DNA of 64,000 nucleotides. Origin: Fictibacillus nanhaiensis. Its GTDB lineage: Bacteria; Bacillota; Bacilli; Bacillales; Fictibacillaceae. The position numbers and the translations under genes were made by a program. Below the pieces are notes generated by a model. It worked only from the letters and a program-made list of their open reading frames with translations. It had not been told where the DNA came from and did no database searches. How positions within the stretch are numbered: the stretch's first letter is position 1; each line of letters begins with the position of its first letter. The stretch spans positions 124,001 to 188,000 of the forward strand of contig NZ_JAMBOD010000004.1 of the NCBI RefSeq assembly GCF_023715445.1, given 5' to 3'. Below, one piece after another: positions 32,517 to 41,103 of the stretch.

Positions 32517-33518
32517 TTATGATTCTGGATCTTTGGCTGCTGCCGTTTCGACAGGAGTTCTCATTACTTTGAACGTATCTTCCTCACACACTGCCTTTTC
32601 CTGTGCGTTTAAAACGAGCAATCCGTTACCTTCAGCCTTTTTCGTTAAACCGATGCTTAATGTATTTTTAACGAGCTGCGCATATACTTCTGCTTCAGAA
32701 AGCTCTCGTTCAAACAGTTTTTCCTCTCGTTCGATCAGCAAAGCGGCTGCACCTGATACATGCGGTGTTGCCATTGATGTTCCAGACAGCTTGGCATATT
32801 TATTTCCAGGATAAGTTGAGATAACATCAACGCCTGGTGCCACAAGATCGATCTCATCATTTGTGTTTGAAAAAGGAGCCAGTTTCATATTCTTATCAAC
32901 AGCACCGACTTGTACCACTTCTTTATATGCTCCAGGATAAGCGTGTTCGTTTGTATCCTCTTTGTTGTCCCCCTCATTTCCAGCCGCACAGACTACCAAA
33001 ACATCTTCTAATACTGCTCTTTGAATCGCTTCATGAAGCTCCGGAACATCGTTCGGACCGCCGAGTGACATCGAGATTACACGTACTCTCTCTCCGTTCT
33101 CTCCACGCCATTTTACCGAGTAGTCTATTGCATCAATGATTCCCTGATACGTCCCGCTTCCGTCTTTCCCGAGTACTCGGCAGATCAAAAGTTTCACGTC
33201 CGGTGCAACACCAGCAACACCCGCATTATTTAACGTCGCTGCAATCGTACCTGCAACATGTGTACCATGAAAATGCGCATCCGTATAATCGTCTTCTTCT
33301 CCTTCTACAAAATTCCGGCCGCCTGCGATCCGATTCGCGAGCTCCGGATGATTTGTGTCACAGCCCGTATCAAGCACAGATACGACTACACTTTGCCCTT
33401 TTTCGCCTTCACGCCAGAAAGCCGGAGCATTGATCATTTCAACCCCATATGGGATTTCCTCCTTCGATATTTCCAATACATCTTCTAGCACAAAGGGAAT
33501 TAACCGAATTTCACTCAT
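32517..33518 (-). CDS. isp: Intracellular subtilisin-like serine protease
   Basis: 333 residues, no signal peptide. Catalytic triad D50 (VLDTGCD), H84 (HFHGTHVAG) and S248 (SGTSMATPH), with oxyanion N181. The N-terminal RLIPF matches the LIPY/F motif that, in known intracellular subtilisins, blocks the active site until the short propeptide is removed. These enzymes account for much cytoplasmic proteolysis in Bacillus as growth slows. ATG behind AAAGGAGG. It lies beside a secreted subtilase gene but has its own terminator-free 3' end close to the lysine-rich gene. Confidence 0.92.
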   Translation of the reverse strand: MSEIRLIPFVLEDVLEISKEEIPYGVEMINAPAFWREGEKGQSVVVSVLDTGCDTNHPELANRIAGGRNFVEGEEDDYTDAHFHGTHVAGTIAATLNNAGVAGVAPDVKLLICRVLGKDGSGTYQGIIDAIDYSVKWRGENGERVRVISMSLGGPNDVPELHEAIQRAVLEDVLVVCAAGNEGDNKEDTNEHAYPGAYKEVVQVGAVDKNMKLAPFSNTNDEIDLVAPGVDVISTYPGNKYAKLSGTSMATPHVSGAAALLIEREEKLFERELSEAEVYAQLVKNTLSIGLTKKAEGNGLLVLNAQEKAVCEEDTFKVMRTPVETAAAKDPES

Positions 33519-33913
33519 GATTCTTACCTCCTTTTTAATAAAAGATAGATTTAAATCATATTGAAAGATAGATTCATACTGGACTCGAGCGGTTAGAAAC
33601 GTTAGATGCAGCAGTATGAGAGATGAAGGGAACCTCCTTTCTTTTTAGTGTAAGAAAAAGAATAAAGATTCTAGGTGAGGGTACTATTACCACTATTCTA
33701 GCAAACTGTTAAAAGTTTCTACAAGTCCTGTTTATAAAATAAGGAATTATGTCTACATCGACATTTTACGCAGAAGCAACATATACCCTCATTCATGTTT
33801 CACCCTATCTCTCGACAATATTTACTAGTCATTTAAAACTATTTTCAGAAAAAGAAAACTCTCAAGACCGGACGATATATCCATGCTCTTGAGAGTCTCT
33901 GAATCTTTATAGA
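33519..33913. other. Intergenic region between the two subtilase genes
   Basis: 395 bp with no gene. Close to the isp start there is a direct repeat AAAGATAGATT (33541-33551 and 33564-33574, 23 bp apart), a possible regulator site. An isolated AAAGGAGG on the minus strand (about 33635) has no start codon after it. The distal end holds the terminator of the secreted subtilase. Confidence 0.45.
33857..33898 (-). terminator. Terminator of the secreted subtilase gene
   Basis: ACTCTCAAGA / TCTTGAGAGT stem with T-rich tail on the minus strand. Confidence 0.88.
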
Positions 33914-35074
33914 TTAATAACGAACCGCGTTAGCTGCGTTTACGCGTCCTTTAGAATAGTAAGTTCCAGTTCCTGGTGTAGTGTTCGTTGTGTTTTCTAT
34001 AGCTGCACGGATGTTTGATGCACTTCGTCCCTGGGAAGCTAGTAATCCGGCAATACCTGCAACTAGCGGACAAGCCATTGAAGTACCAGACATGTACGCA
34101 TAACCCCCGTTACGTACAGTAGAGGCAATGTCTACTCCAGGGGCTGCAACGTCAACCCAAGATCCATAATTAGAGAAAGATGCTTTGTTATCGTTGCGGT
34201 CAGTAGCCGCTACTGCAATCGCGTTAGAGTAGTATGCCGGATAACTTGGAGCAGATGTGCTCTCGTTACCAGCTGCAGCGACAACAACTACTCCTTTTGA
34301 AGCTGCATAGTTTACAGCGTTTTGAAGTGAAGTTGCTCCGCTTGGTCCGCCAAGGCTAAGGGAAACTACTTTTACACCGTTATCAACAGCATGATAGATT
34401 CCGTTTGCAACATCATCTAATGATCCGCTTCCGTTCGCATCAAGTACGCGCACTGCATAAATGTAAACATTTGGTGCCATACCGGCAATACCGCGTGAGT
34501 TATTTGTTGTAGCGGCAGCGATACCTGCAGCATGAGTACCGTGGTTGTTCAGATCCATTGGATCCCAATCGTTATCTACGTAGTCATATCCTTTAATAAC
34601 TCCGCCAGCTAAATCAGGGTGGTTGTAATCAACACCAGTATCGATGATCGCCACTTTTACTGATGAAGATCCGCGTGTGATGTCCCAAGCAGACTGTGCA
34701 CTAACTTTTTGTGGTGCCCATTGAACACCATTGTTGAAGTACGTATCATTCGGTGTCCAAGAAGCATGGTATGTATAGTTTGGCTCCGCGTACTCTACAT
34801 CACCGCTTTCCTCATATTCTGCAATAGCATCTTCTACAGATCCTTCCTTAACTTTAATGACGTGGAATTTTGGTCCTTTTTCTTTTAATTCATCATTTGC
34901 TTTCACAGCCAATGCCTTCGCTTTTGAATCTGAAACATCATCTTTGAACTTAACAATAATTTCCTGAGGAGTAACATTCGCTTTTACTTCAGTGCTTTTA
35001 GCGGCTGTTGCTGGTGATGCAAGAGATACAACTAATGGTAGAACTGCTGCCATTGTGGCCATCTTCTTTAACAT
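33914..35074 (-). CDS. Secreted subtilisin-family protease
   Basis: 386 residues as a pre-pro-enzyme: signal peptide (1-25, cut near ATA-AKS), I9-type inhibitor propeptide (about 35-103, EIIVKFKDDVSDSKAKAL), then the mature subtilase with D145 (IIDTGVDYNHPDL), H178 (NNHGTHAAG), N270 and S332 (SGTSMACPLVAG). It resembles thermitase-like and alkaline extracellular proteases of Bacillus. ATG behind AAAGGAGTG. Single gene with its own terminator. Confidence 0.92.
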   Translation of the reverse strand: MLKKMATMAAVLPLVVSLASPATAAKSTEVKANVTPQEIIVKFKDDVSDSKAKALAVKANDELKEKGPKFHVIKVKEGSVEDAIAEYEESGDVEYAEPNYTYHASWTPNDTYFNNGVQWAPQKVSAQSAWDITRGSSSVKVAIIDTGVDYNHPDLAGGVIKGYDYVDNDWDPMDLNNHGTHAAGIAAATTNNSRGIAGMAPNVYIYAVRVLDANGSGSLDDVANGIYHAVDNGVKVVSLSLGGPSGATSLQNAVNYAASKGVVVVAAAGNESTSAPSYPAYYSNAIAVAATDRNDNKASFSNYGSWVDVAAPGVDIASTVRNGGYAYMSGTSMACPLVAGIAGLLASQGRSASNIRAAIENTTNTTPGTGTYYSKGRVNAANAVRY

Positions 35075-35413
35075 TTACTTCACTCCTTTAATTTGGTTGT
35101 CGTCCGACAATTCCTAATATAGGGGTGAAATGACTGAAAATAAAGAAAAATTTTACTATTCTAGTAAAAACAAATAAATCCTACTAAATTTTGAAAGTTT
35201 TTATTTAAAATAGGAAAATCGTCATTGTATTTGTTTTTCATTTTTTGAAACTTTTTACATATATATGTAGAATAGACCTAGAGCTATTACTACATTTTAT
35301 ACTCCAAAATATGGAGTGAATCATCAATTTTTGGTAGTTAAAGTCGATTGTTTAATTTTTTACATAAAAGGAATACCTAAAGAAGAAGTCTAATTTCTTG
35401 GAGGGATGTTAGT
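35075..35413. other. Divergent AT-rich promoter region
   Basis: 339 bp between the secreted subtilase and the peroxiredoxin. Very AT-rich, suitable for AbrB- or ScoC-type control of the protease, but no specific site could be recognised. Confidence 0.4.
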
Positions 35414-35911
35414 ATGATAAAAGTTGGCGATAAAGCACCAGACTTCACTCTAAAAAGTGAAACAGGAGAACCGTTTTCTTTTTATCAGCACCTGGAAAAA
35501 GATGATCGTTTCCACCTGCTGGTTTTCTTTCGGGGGGAATGGTGTCCGGTATGTAACGATCAGTTAAAGGAGATTGAGCAGAACATCGACACCTTTAATG
35601 AATTAAACACACACATTTTAGCGATTTCGACCGATGAATCGAAAAATTTGAATAAAATGAAGGAAACTCATTCTCTCTCTTTCCCTGTATTCAGTGATCC
35701 AGAGAGAGCAGCAGCAGAACCCTTTGGTGTTCAATATCATAACGGAGAGCTCTATGAAGATCATGGACAGCACGGTGAACCAGCACTATTTTTAGTGGAT
35801 GATCAAAAACGTGTGCTGTATTTCGATATTCAGACCGGACCCTTTGGACGTCCAACTGCTGAGGATTTAAGAAAGACGATAAAATACATCATGAAAACAT
35901 TGCAGAAATAA
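35414..35911 (+). CDS. Peroxiredoxin-like (AhpC/TSA family) protein
   Basis: 165 residues, thioredoxin fold. The peroxidatic site is in FFRGEWCPVCNDQLKEI: W-C-P-V-C in place of the usual PxxxTxxC, as in the DUF899-free peroxiredoxin-like family. Second-half motif FPVFSDPERAAAEPFGV is typical. It should reduce peroxides using thiols. ATG behind TTGGAGGG. Confidence 0.8.
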   Translation: MIKVGDKAPDFTLKSETGEPFSFYQHLEKDDRFHLLVFFRGEWCPVCNDQLKEIEQNIDTFNELNTHILAISTDESKNLNKMKETHSLSFPVFSDPERAAAEPFGVQYHNGELYEDHGQHGEPALFLVDDQKRVLYFDIQTGPFGRPTAEDLRKTIKYIMKTLQK

Positions 35912-35953
35912 AAAAGCGGAGTGATGGCGAACGCGCCTCACTCCGTTTCCTGT
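35908..35953 (+). terminator. Rho-independent terminator
   Basis: AAAGCGGAGTGA / TCACTCCGTTT hairpin after the peroxiredoxin gene. Confidence 0.85.
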
Positions 35954-35974
35954 TCCTGAGAATGGTAAAATAAT

Positions 35975-36080
35975 CCAAATTATGTGATGATAGCAAATTT
36001 TTATGTGATGAACAGCGTTTTTTATGTGATTAACCTAGATTTTTATGTGATCATCGCAACTTTTTATGTGATTACTCCCG
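35975..36080 (+). repeat. Array C: five units of a 21-bp degenerate tandem repeat
   Basis: ATGTGAT cores at 35982, 36003, 36024, 36045 and 36066: exactly 21 bp apart every time. Most are preceded by a T tract (TTTTTATGTGAT) and followed by a variable 9-bp stretch. It lies between a terminator and a convergent gene, with no open frame that explains it. Confidence 0.9.
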
Positions 36081-36081
36081 G

Positions 36082-36534
36082 CTACTCCTCTTCCCCGCCT
36101 ACAAAATAGTCATTCTTCCTGTAGGACAGTGCACTTAAATGAGCAACCGTCTCGTTTGCGTTCTCAACTGTCACTTCATACCAAGATGTGCGATGATTCC
36201 GCTTGATTTCTGAAGCTTTTGCCGTTATTTTATCCCCTTTTTGGGCAGCAGCTAAGTAACCGATATTCACCGATAGCCCAACCGATGTTTTTCCATATGA
36301 ATTACATGCTACTGCAAACACAAAATCGGCGATCGCAAAAAGCACTGCTCCATGCGCGGTCCCATGTGCGTTCAGCATGTTCTCCGTTATCGTCATCTCA
36401 GCCTCTGCACTTCCTGGCCCCATTTCTGTTAGTTCAATTCCCAGCCACTGGGCAAACGTGTCTTGATTCAGTTTTTCTCGGATTTCCTCAGCATATTGAT
36501 AATGGACCTCTGTATCATCTCGTTTTATCTTCAT
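36082..36534 (-). CDS. PaaI-type hotdog thioesterase
   Basis: 150 residues, single hotdog domain with MLNAHGTAHGAVLFAIADF, the PaaI/YdiI signature containing the catalytic acidic/histidine residues. It hydrolyses aromatic or other acyl-CoA thioesters; the substrate is unknown. ATG 36534 follows GAGGTGATACGG; a GTG at 36543 forms part of that site. Confidence 0.82.
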   Translation of the reverse strand: MKIKRDDTEVHYQYAEEIREKLNQDTFAQWLGIELTEMGPGSAEAEMTITENMLNAHGTAHGAVLFAIADFVFAVACNSYGKTSVGLSVNIGYLAAAQKGDKITAKASEIKRNHRTSWYEVTVENANETVAHLSALSYRKNDYFVGGEEE

Positions 36535-36671
36535 CCGTATCACCTCTTATAAATGATTCTTTTATTCCGCCATAATCCCCTTCTTAAATTTAATAGTGCT
36601 TAACACTTCACATATCGACCGAATACACTTACACTATAATAACTAAACCTATAAGAAAGGTCGGAATTATT

Positions 36672-37103
36672 ATGACAAAAAGCCCTGCTTCTATCCCTAG
36701 ACCTTTAGTCCGCACGAATCAATGGTTTATTTTTTTATCAGTTGCAACCACATGGCTCACTGGTCAAGCATGGATCCTATTATTGCCGCTTAGCGCTGGA
36801 ATACTTGGAATGTTCTTTAACTTTAATCCTGTGATGAGGTTCGCGAAATTATTCTTGAAAAAGAAACCCTCTGAATATATTCCTGAAGATAAAGGTCAGC
36901 AGCAATTTAACCAGTTTATCGCTATTACGTTATTAGCGATAGGATTCATCGGATACACACTAAATTGGACTGGGGTCGCTATAGCAGCAACTGCAATGGT
37001 AGCAGCTGCATCATTCATCGCTATATTAGGATTTTGCGTTGGCTGCTTTATCCGGTTCAGATGGCAGCAGTATAGGTATCAGAAAACACAAAACCAGCAA
37101 TAA
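36672..37103 (+). CDS. DUF4395 membrane protein
   Basis: 143 residues with four membrane segments and the diagnostic opening SIPRPLVRTNQWF; the segment NFNPVMRFAKLFLKKKPSEY and FCVGCFIRFRW near the end also fit DUF4395. Homologues often neighbour thioredoxin-like genes; the function is unknown. ATG with AAGAAAGG upstream, followed by a terminator. Confidence 0.78.
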   Translation: MTKSPASIPRPLVRTNQWFIFLSVATTWLTGQAWILLLPLSAGILGMFFNFNPVMRFAKLFLKKKPSEYIPEDKGQQQFNQFIAITLLAIGFIGYTLNWTGVAIAATAMVAAASFIAILGFCVGCFIRFRWQQYRYQKTQNQQ

Positions 37104-37108
37104 TTTCG

Positions 37109-37146
37109 TATAAAAAACCATTCGCCGGAAGGGAAATGGTTTTTCT
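37109..37146. terminator. Terminator between convergent genes
   Basis: AAAAACCATT / AATGGTTTTT stem. Confidence 0.8.
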
Positions 37147-37149
37147 TCA

Positions 37150-37914
37150 TTATTTTGTTGCTTCAAAAACAAAGCTTTGACGTGCATGAGTTGGTTTTTT
37201 TCCGAAATCGAAGTCAGCGCTCACAGATACATTTTTAAAACCTACGCCCTCCATAATCAGCTTCAGCTCTTCAATGCTGTACCAGCGGATCGAAAACCGC
37301 TGCAGCTCTGTTTGAATAAGACTTCCTTCACGCCATTTTTCGTATTTCAAATAAGATACTTTGTACTGTTCAAAGAAGTTCACTTCCACAAGCTTATCTT
37401 CCAACGTAATAATGTCCCCATTCGGGCAGTCTACCGTTAATGTTCGAAGCACTTTCCCCGCTTCAAAATGATCAGTCGGCAGAAAAATATCAAGGATCAA
37501 GCGGCCGCCATCTTCAAGATGCTCATACATTTGCTCCAATGCCTGTCTGGACTCTTGACGCTTTTCAATCAATAAAAAAGAGCCACCAGGGATAATAATA
37601 TTTTTATATTTTTGAGGCAGATTCAGGTTTTGAAGATTGCTATGATAAAGGTTTGCCGATAATCTTTTTTCGTCGATTCTCTTTTGACAGGAAGCCAGCA
37701 TCTCAGATGAGTAGTCCATCCCATCAACAGTAAGTCCTGCTTCCAAAAGCGGAATGATCACTCGGCCAGATCCGACCATGGCCTCCAAAGTGGTCCCTCC
37801 GTTTTCCTTCAGTCTGTTTGTGTAATACTCGATATCCCCGCCAAAAGACTGTCCAACCTTTTTTGTTAGATCATAAACTTCTGTACAAAGTTCTCCATAA
37901 TTGCTAAAAGACAT
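37150..37914 (-). CDS. Class I SAM-dependent methyltransferase
   Basis: 254 residues. SAM-binding motif LEAMVGSGRVIIPLLEAG (a G-S-G-R variant of GxGxG), acidic GMDYSSEML and IIIPGGSFLLI. The C-terminal antiparallel strands include FSIRWYSIEELKLIMEGVGF. Substrate unknown. ATG behind GGGGGAATG. Single gene with terminator. Confidence 0.8.
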   Translation of the reverse strand: MSFSNYGELCTEVYDLTKKVGQSFGGDIEYYTNRLKENGGTTLEAMVGSGRVIIPLLEAGLTVDGMDYSSEMLASCQKRIDEKRLSANLYHSNLQNLNLPQKYKNIIIPGGSFLLIEKRQESRQALEQMYEHLEDGGRLILDIFLPTDHFEAGKVLRTLTVDCPNGDIITLEDKLVEVNFFEQYKVSYLKYEKWREGSLIQTELQRFSIRWYSIEELKLIMEGVGFKNVSVSADFDFGKKPTHARQSFVFEATK

Positions 37915-38174
37915 AAATTCATTCCCCCATTAGTGTTATATACACGGAGGGTCATTGTTAACGTAATTTAACCCTTCCGCACCCTCATCATTTGAACTTG
38001 GCTAGTATTGTTTTTTAACATCTCTAATCCCTCATTTCTTGTAATCTAGGTTAATTATGGGTTTTTCTGAAATTTTCGTCAATATTTTTCGCAACATCCA
38101 TTACTTTGTTCAAAAAGCAGAGTGCCCCGTAAGTAAACTCCAATTAATAAATATCCCCTATTAAATAAACTTCA

Positions 38175-38204
38175 GGTCCCTCTTACACAAGGGATCTTTT
38201 TTTG
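38175..38204 (+). terminator. Orphan plus-strand terminator upstream of the ABC operon
   Basis: TCCCT / AGGGA stem followed by seven T. It sits in a 402-bp divergent spacer (37915-38316) with no plus-strand gene before it; the rest of the spacer up to 38175 shows nothing identifiable. Confidence 0.6.
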
Positions 38205-38216
38205 TGAAAGAAAATG

Positions 38217-38230
38217 AGTGAGTACTCACT
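38217..38230 (+). promoter_or_regulatory. Operator O1 (TetR-type palindrome)
   Basis: AGTGAGTACTCACT is a perfect 14-bp palindrome abutting the -35 box of the ABC-exporter promoter. Its near copy is O2. The TetR-family gene at the end of the operon is the natural ligand. Confidence 0.8.
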
Positions 38231-38259
38231 TGACATATTTTTGTCCACTGACATATGCT
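38230..38259 (+). promoter_or_regulatory. Promoter of the ABC-exporter/TetR operon
   Basis: TTGACA (38230-38235), 18-bp spacer, TATGCT (38254-38259), flanked by the two palindromes. Confidence 0.8.
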
Positions 38260-38273
38260 ATACGTACGAAATG

Positions 38274-38287
38274 AGTGATTACTCACT
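38274..38287 (+). promoter_or_regulatory. Operator O2 (TetR-type palindrome)
   Basis: AGTGATTACTCACT matches O1 in 13 of 14 bases and lies just past the expected transcription start, so binding would block initiation or clearance. Confidence 0.75.
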
Positions 38288-38316
38288 TTTTATATCAACC
38301 TTCAAGGAGGTTCTAT

Positions 38317-39045
38317 ATGAACACTGTTATACAGGTTTCTAGTGTTTCAAAAAGCTTTGGAACACACCATGTTTTAGAAGAAATTTCATTAAATGTTGAA
38401 AAGAATGAAATCTACGGTTTACTCGGTCCATCCGGTGCCGGAAAAACGACTATCGTTAAGATGATTGCGGGAATTGAAACGCCCACAAAAGGAAGTATTC
38501 AAGTACTAGATACATTTATGCCCAACCTTTACAACATGACTCGTATCGGATTTATGGCTCAATCTGATGCTCTGTACACAGAATTGAGCGGAAAAGAAAA
38601 CCTGGAATTTTTTGCATCCATTTACGGTTTAAAAGGTAAAAAACAAAAAGAACGATTGGAGCACACGGCTTCCCTTGTAAACCTGACTGACTTTCTAAAA
38701 AAACCGGTTCATCAATACTCAGGAGGAATGAAGCGACGCCTTTCGCTCGCTGCAGCCCTTCTGCATGAGCCAGAAATCTTAATTCTTGATGAACCAACTG
38801 TTGGGATTGATCCCGTTTTACGCCAGTCGATCTGGAACGAGCTTTACAAGTTAAGTGAAGCTGGAACAACGATTCTTGTGACGACACACGTTATGGATGA
38901 AGCAGAAAAATGCGGCAAGCTTGGCATGCTGCGTGATGGAAGATTAATAGCTTCAGGCTCTCCAAAAGAGCTTAAAGAAAGCACATCGAGCGCAACAATT
39001 GAAGATGCTTTTCTTTATTACGGAGGTGTCCGACATGAGAACTAG
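38317..39045 (+). CDS. ABC transporter ATP-binding protein (ABC-2 exporter)
   Basis: 242 residues. Walker A GPSGAGKTT (37-45), signature YSGGMKRRLSLAAALL, Walker B LILDEPTVGIDP and the switch histidine in VTTHVMDEA. It belongs to the drug/lipid-exporting subclass paired with ABC-2 permeases. ATG 38317 follows AAGGAGG (38304-38310). First gene of an operon with permease and TetR regulator; its end overlaps the permease start by 11 bp. Confidence 0.92.
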   Translation: MNTVIQVSSVSKSFGTHHVLEEISLNVEKNEIYGLLGPSGAGKTTIVKMIAGIETPTKGSIQVLDTFMPNLYNMTRIGFMAQSDALYTELSGKENLEFFASIYGLKGKKQKERLEHTASLVNLTDFLKKPVHQYSGGMKRRLSLAAALLHEPEILILDEPTVGIDPVLRQSIWNELYKLSEAGTTILVTTHVMDEAEKCGKLGMLRDGRLIASGSPKELKESTSSATIEDAFLYYGGVRHEN

Positions 39046-40072
39046 AGCACTTGTAAAACGAATTATCCGGCAGTTTATACGCGATAAGAGAACCCTTGCC
39101 ATGATGTTTTTAGCACCATTATTCATCTTAACGCTTGTGAACCTCGTTTTTTCTGGCAACGAGTATGAGCCAGAGATCGCTGTAATAAGTGATCAGGTAC
39201 AGCTTACAGAGCTGCTCGAAAAGACTGATGAAGCTTTTATTACCTATGAAAATAGTAAAATTGCAGCGGTAGATATAGAGGATGAGAAACTAGACGCGAT
39301 AGTTAAGATTAATCCGCCATCAACAACTATCACGCTTGAAGGCAGTAACCCAACAGCTAATAAAGCAGTAATGGTGACGGTGGAAAAGGCACTTAAATCG
39401 TTAAATCCCGAAAACAATCAGCAAATCTCAATGAAAACAGAAATCGACTACCTGCATGGATCAGCTGAGATGGAATCCTTTGACTATATCGGACCGTTTC
39501 TTATCGGATTCTTTATTTTCTTTTTCGTTTTCTTGATCGCCGGTGTTTCGTTTTTGCGTGAGCGAACAACTGGAACGTTGGAAAGGCTGCTAGCAACACC
39601 GATGCGTCGCTGGGAAATGGTTGCTGGATATGTTCTGGGATTCGGAGTTTTTACCATAATCCAGTCTGCAATCATCGTTTCTTTTGCTATTTACGTTCTC
39701 GATATCATGATGGCCGGCTCCATCTGGTTCGTTATCTTGATTACGCTCATGCTCGCTGTAACTGCTCTTTCACTCGGAACATTATTATCAGCCTTTGCCA
39801 AAAACGAGCTGCAGATGATTCAGTTCATACCGCTCGTTGTCGTTCCGCAAGTGTTTTTCTCAGGACTCTTTAACATAGAAACGATGGCTGACTGGCTGCA
39901 GCCGTTAAGCTATCTCATGCCTCTTACTTACGGCGGCCAGGCGATTCGTGACGTTATGATTCAAGGCGGCGGCTGGTCCCAGGTCTATGACGAAGTTCTT
40001 ATTCTCGCAGGCTTTTCATTGTTATTTATGGTATTAAACGTCCTTGCATTAAAAAAACACAGAAAGCTGTAA
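39035..40072 (+). CDS. ABC-2 type transporter permease
   Basis: 345 residues: an N-terminal membrane helix, a large outside domain (about 45-150), then five C-terminal membrane segments with RERTTGTLERLLATPMRRWEM, the classic ABC-2 motif. With the upstream ATPase it should export a hydrophobic compound or drug. ATG 39035 follows GGAGGTG and overlaps the ATPase gene. Confidence 0.9.
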   Translation: MRTRALVKRIIRQFIRDKRTLAMMFLAPLFILTLVNLVFSGNEYEPEIAVISDQVQLTELLEKTDEAFITYENSKIAAVDIEDEKLDAIVKINPPSTTITLEGSNPTANKAVMVTVEKALKSLNPENNQQISMKTEIDYLHGSAEMESFDYIGPFLIGFFIFFFVFLIAGVSFLRERTTGTLERLLATPMRRWEMVAGYVLGFGVFTIIQSAIIVSFAIYVLDIMMAGSIWFVILITLMLAVTALSLGTLLSAFAKNELQMIQFIPLVVVPQVFFSGLFNIETMADWLQPLSYLMPLTYGGQAIRDVMIQGGGWSQVYDEVLILAGFSLLFMVLNVLALKKHRKL

Positions 40073-40138
40073 CACGTTTGTCCACTGCTGAAAATGTGTC
40101 TATAATAAAAGAAATGCACGTTTAAAGGAGAAACAGTC

Positions 40139-40795
40139 ATGTCCGATCAAGAATGGATCAAAGAACTGATGAATGACACAGGAGACACTGTCATTAGTGA
40201 AAAACAACAAAAAATATTAGCCGCTGCGATTGATACTTTTTCTGAAAAAGGCTTTGCCGCTTCATCCACTAGTGAAATAGCAAAAAAAGCCGGGGTTGCA
40301 GAAGGTACGATCTTCCGCCACTACAAAACAAAAAAGGAACTTCTCCTCGCCATTGTTACGCCGACAATGGCAAAGTTTGCAGCTCCTTTCTTTATAAAAA
40401 CTTTTGCAAAAGAAGTCTTTGAGAAGGAGTATGAGCATTACGAGGATTTCTTAAGAATGATCGCGAAGAATCGTCTGGAGTTCGTAAAAAAACATTTCTC
40501 TGTATTGAAAATTTTCATCCAAGAGATTGCGTTTCACGACGAGCTTCGCGAACCCTATCAGAAGCTTTTCAATGAGCACGTATACGGGAAGTTTAAGAAA
40601 ATCATCGAGCACTTTCAGGAAAAGGGAGAAATTATCGACTTGCCTCCTGAAACCATCATACGCATGTCAGCCTCAAGCATCATCGGTTACATTCTCCCCC
40701 GCTTCCTTCTCTTTCCTAACCAGGAATGGGATGATGATAAAGAGATCGAACACATCGTTGAATTTGTGATGTACGGATTAAGCGGAAAAAGATAA
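40139..40795 (+). CDS. TetR/AcrR-family transcriptional regulator
   Basis: 218 residues. The N-terminal helix-turn-helix reads AAIDTFSEKGFAASSTSEIAK then KAGVAEGTIFRHYKTK (about 27-67). The C-terminal half is the helical ligand-binding/dimer domain. As the last gene of the exporter operon, and with two palindromes at its promoter, it is very likely an autorepressor released by the exported substrate. ATG behind AAAGGAG. Confidence 0.9.
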   Translation: MSDQEWIKELMNDTGDTVISEKQQKILAAAIDTFSEKGFAASSTSEIAKKAGVAEGTIFRHYKTKKELLLAIVTPTMAKFAAPFFIKTFAKEVFEKEYEHYEDFLRMIAKNRLEFVKKHFSVLKIFIQEIAFHDELREPYQKLFNEHVYGKFKKIIEHFQEKGEIIDLPPETIIRMSASSIIGYILPRFLLFPNQEWDDDKEIEHIVEFVMYGLSGKR

Positions 40796-40805
40796 GAGTA
40801 TACAG

Positions 40806-40842
40806 AAACCCGCCCGGTTTATTGGAGCGGGTTTTGTTTATC
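40806..40842. terminator. Shared terminator
   Basis: AAACCCGC / GCGGGTTT hairpin; it ends the TetR gene and also contains the stop region of the convergent 59-residue gene. Confidence 0.85.
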
Positions 40843-40998
40843 ATATAATACATACTCATTTTCGAAGATTGTTGTGCTGATCGGAGTATACTGAGACAGG
40901 TTCACAGATTTTTCACTGAATGTAGGGGACAATACGCTTGCCGATGGACCAAGCAATAAATATCCGCAAATCAATACGAGTACAAGTCCCTTTTTCAT
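40819..40998 (-). CDS. Small exported peptide (59 aa)
   Basis: ATG 40998 behind GAGGAGGTGAG. The product starts MKKGLVLVLICGYLLLGPSA, a clear signal peptide, leaving a mature part of about 38 residues (SVLSPTFSEKSVNLSQYTPI, then STTIFENEYVLYD). No cysteines in the mature part. Its stop lies inside the bidirectional hairpin. No family known to me; a signalling or surface role is possible but not shown. Confidence 0.65.
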   Translation of the reverse strand: MKKGLVLVLICGYLLLGPSASVLSPTFSEKSVNLSQYTPISTTIFENEYVLYDKQNPLQ

Positions 40999-41027
40999 AC
41001 TCTCACCTCCTCAGCACATTTTTAGAA

Positions 41028-41062
41028 AGAAAAAAGAACCGTGAGATATCATCCCTGGTTCC
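41028..41062 (-). terminator. Terminator of the 41.1-41.9 kb minus-strand operon
   Basis: GGAACC / GGTTC stem with TTTTTTC on the minus strand. Confidence 0.7.
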
Positions 41063-41103
41063 AACTATGATCTTGCTATGAAATTTCCCATTTCGCTTTA
41101 ATC

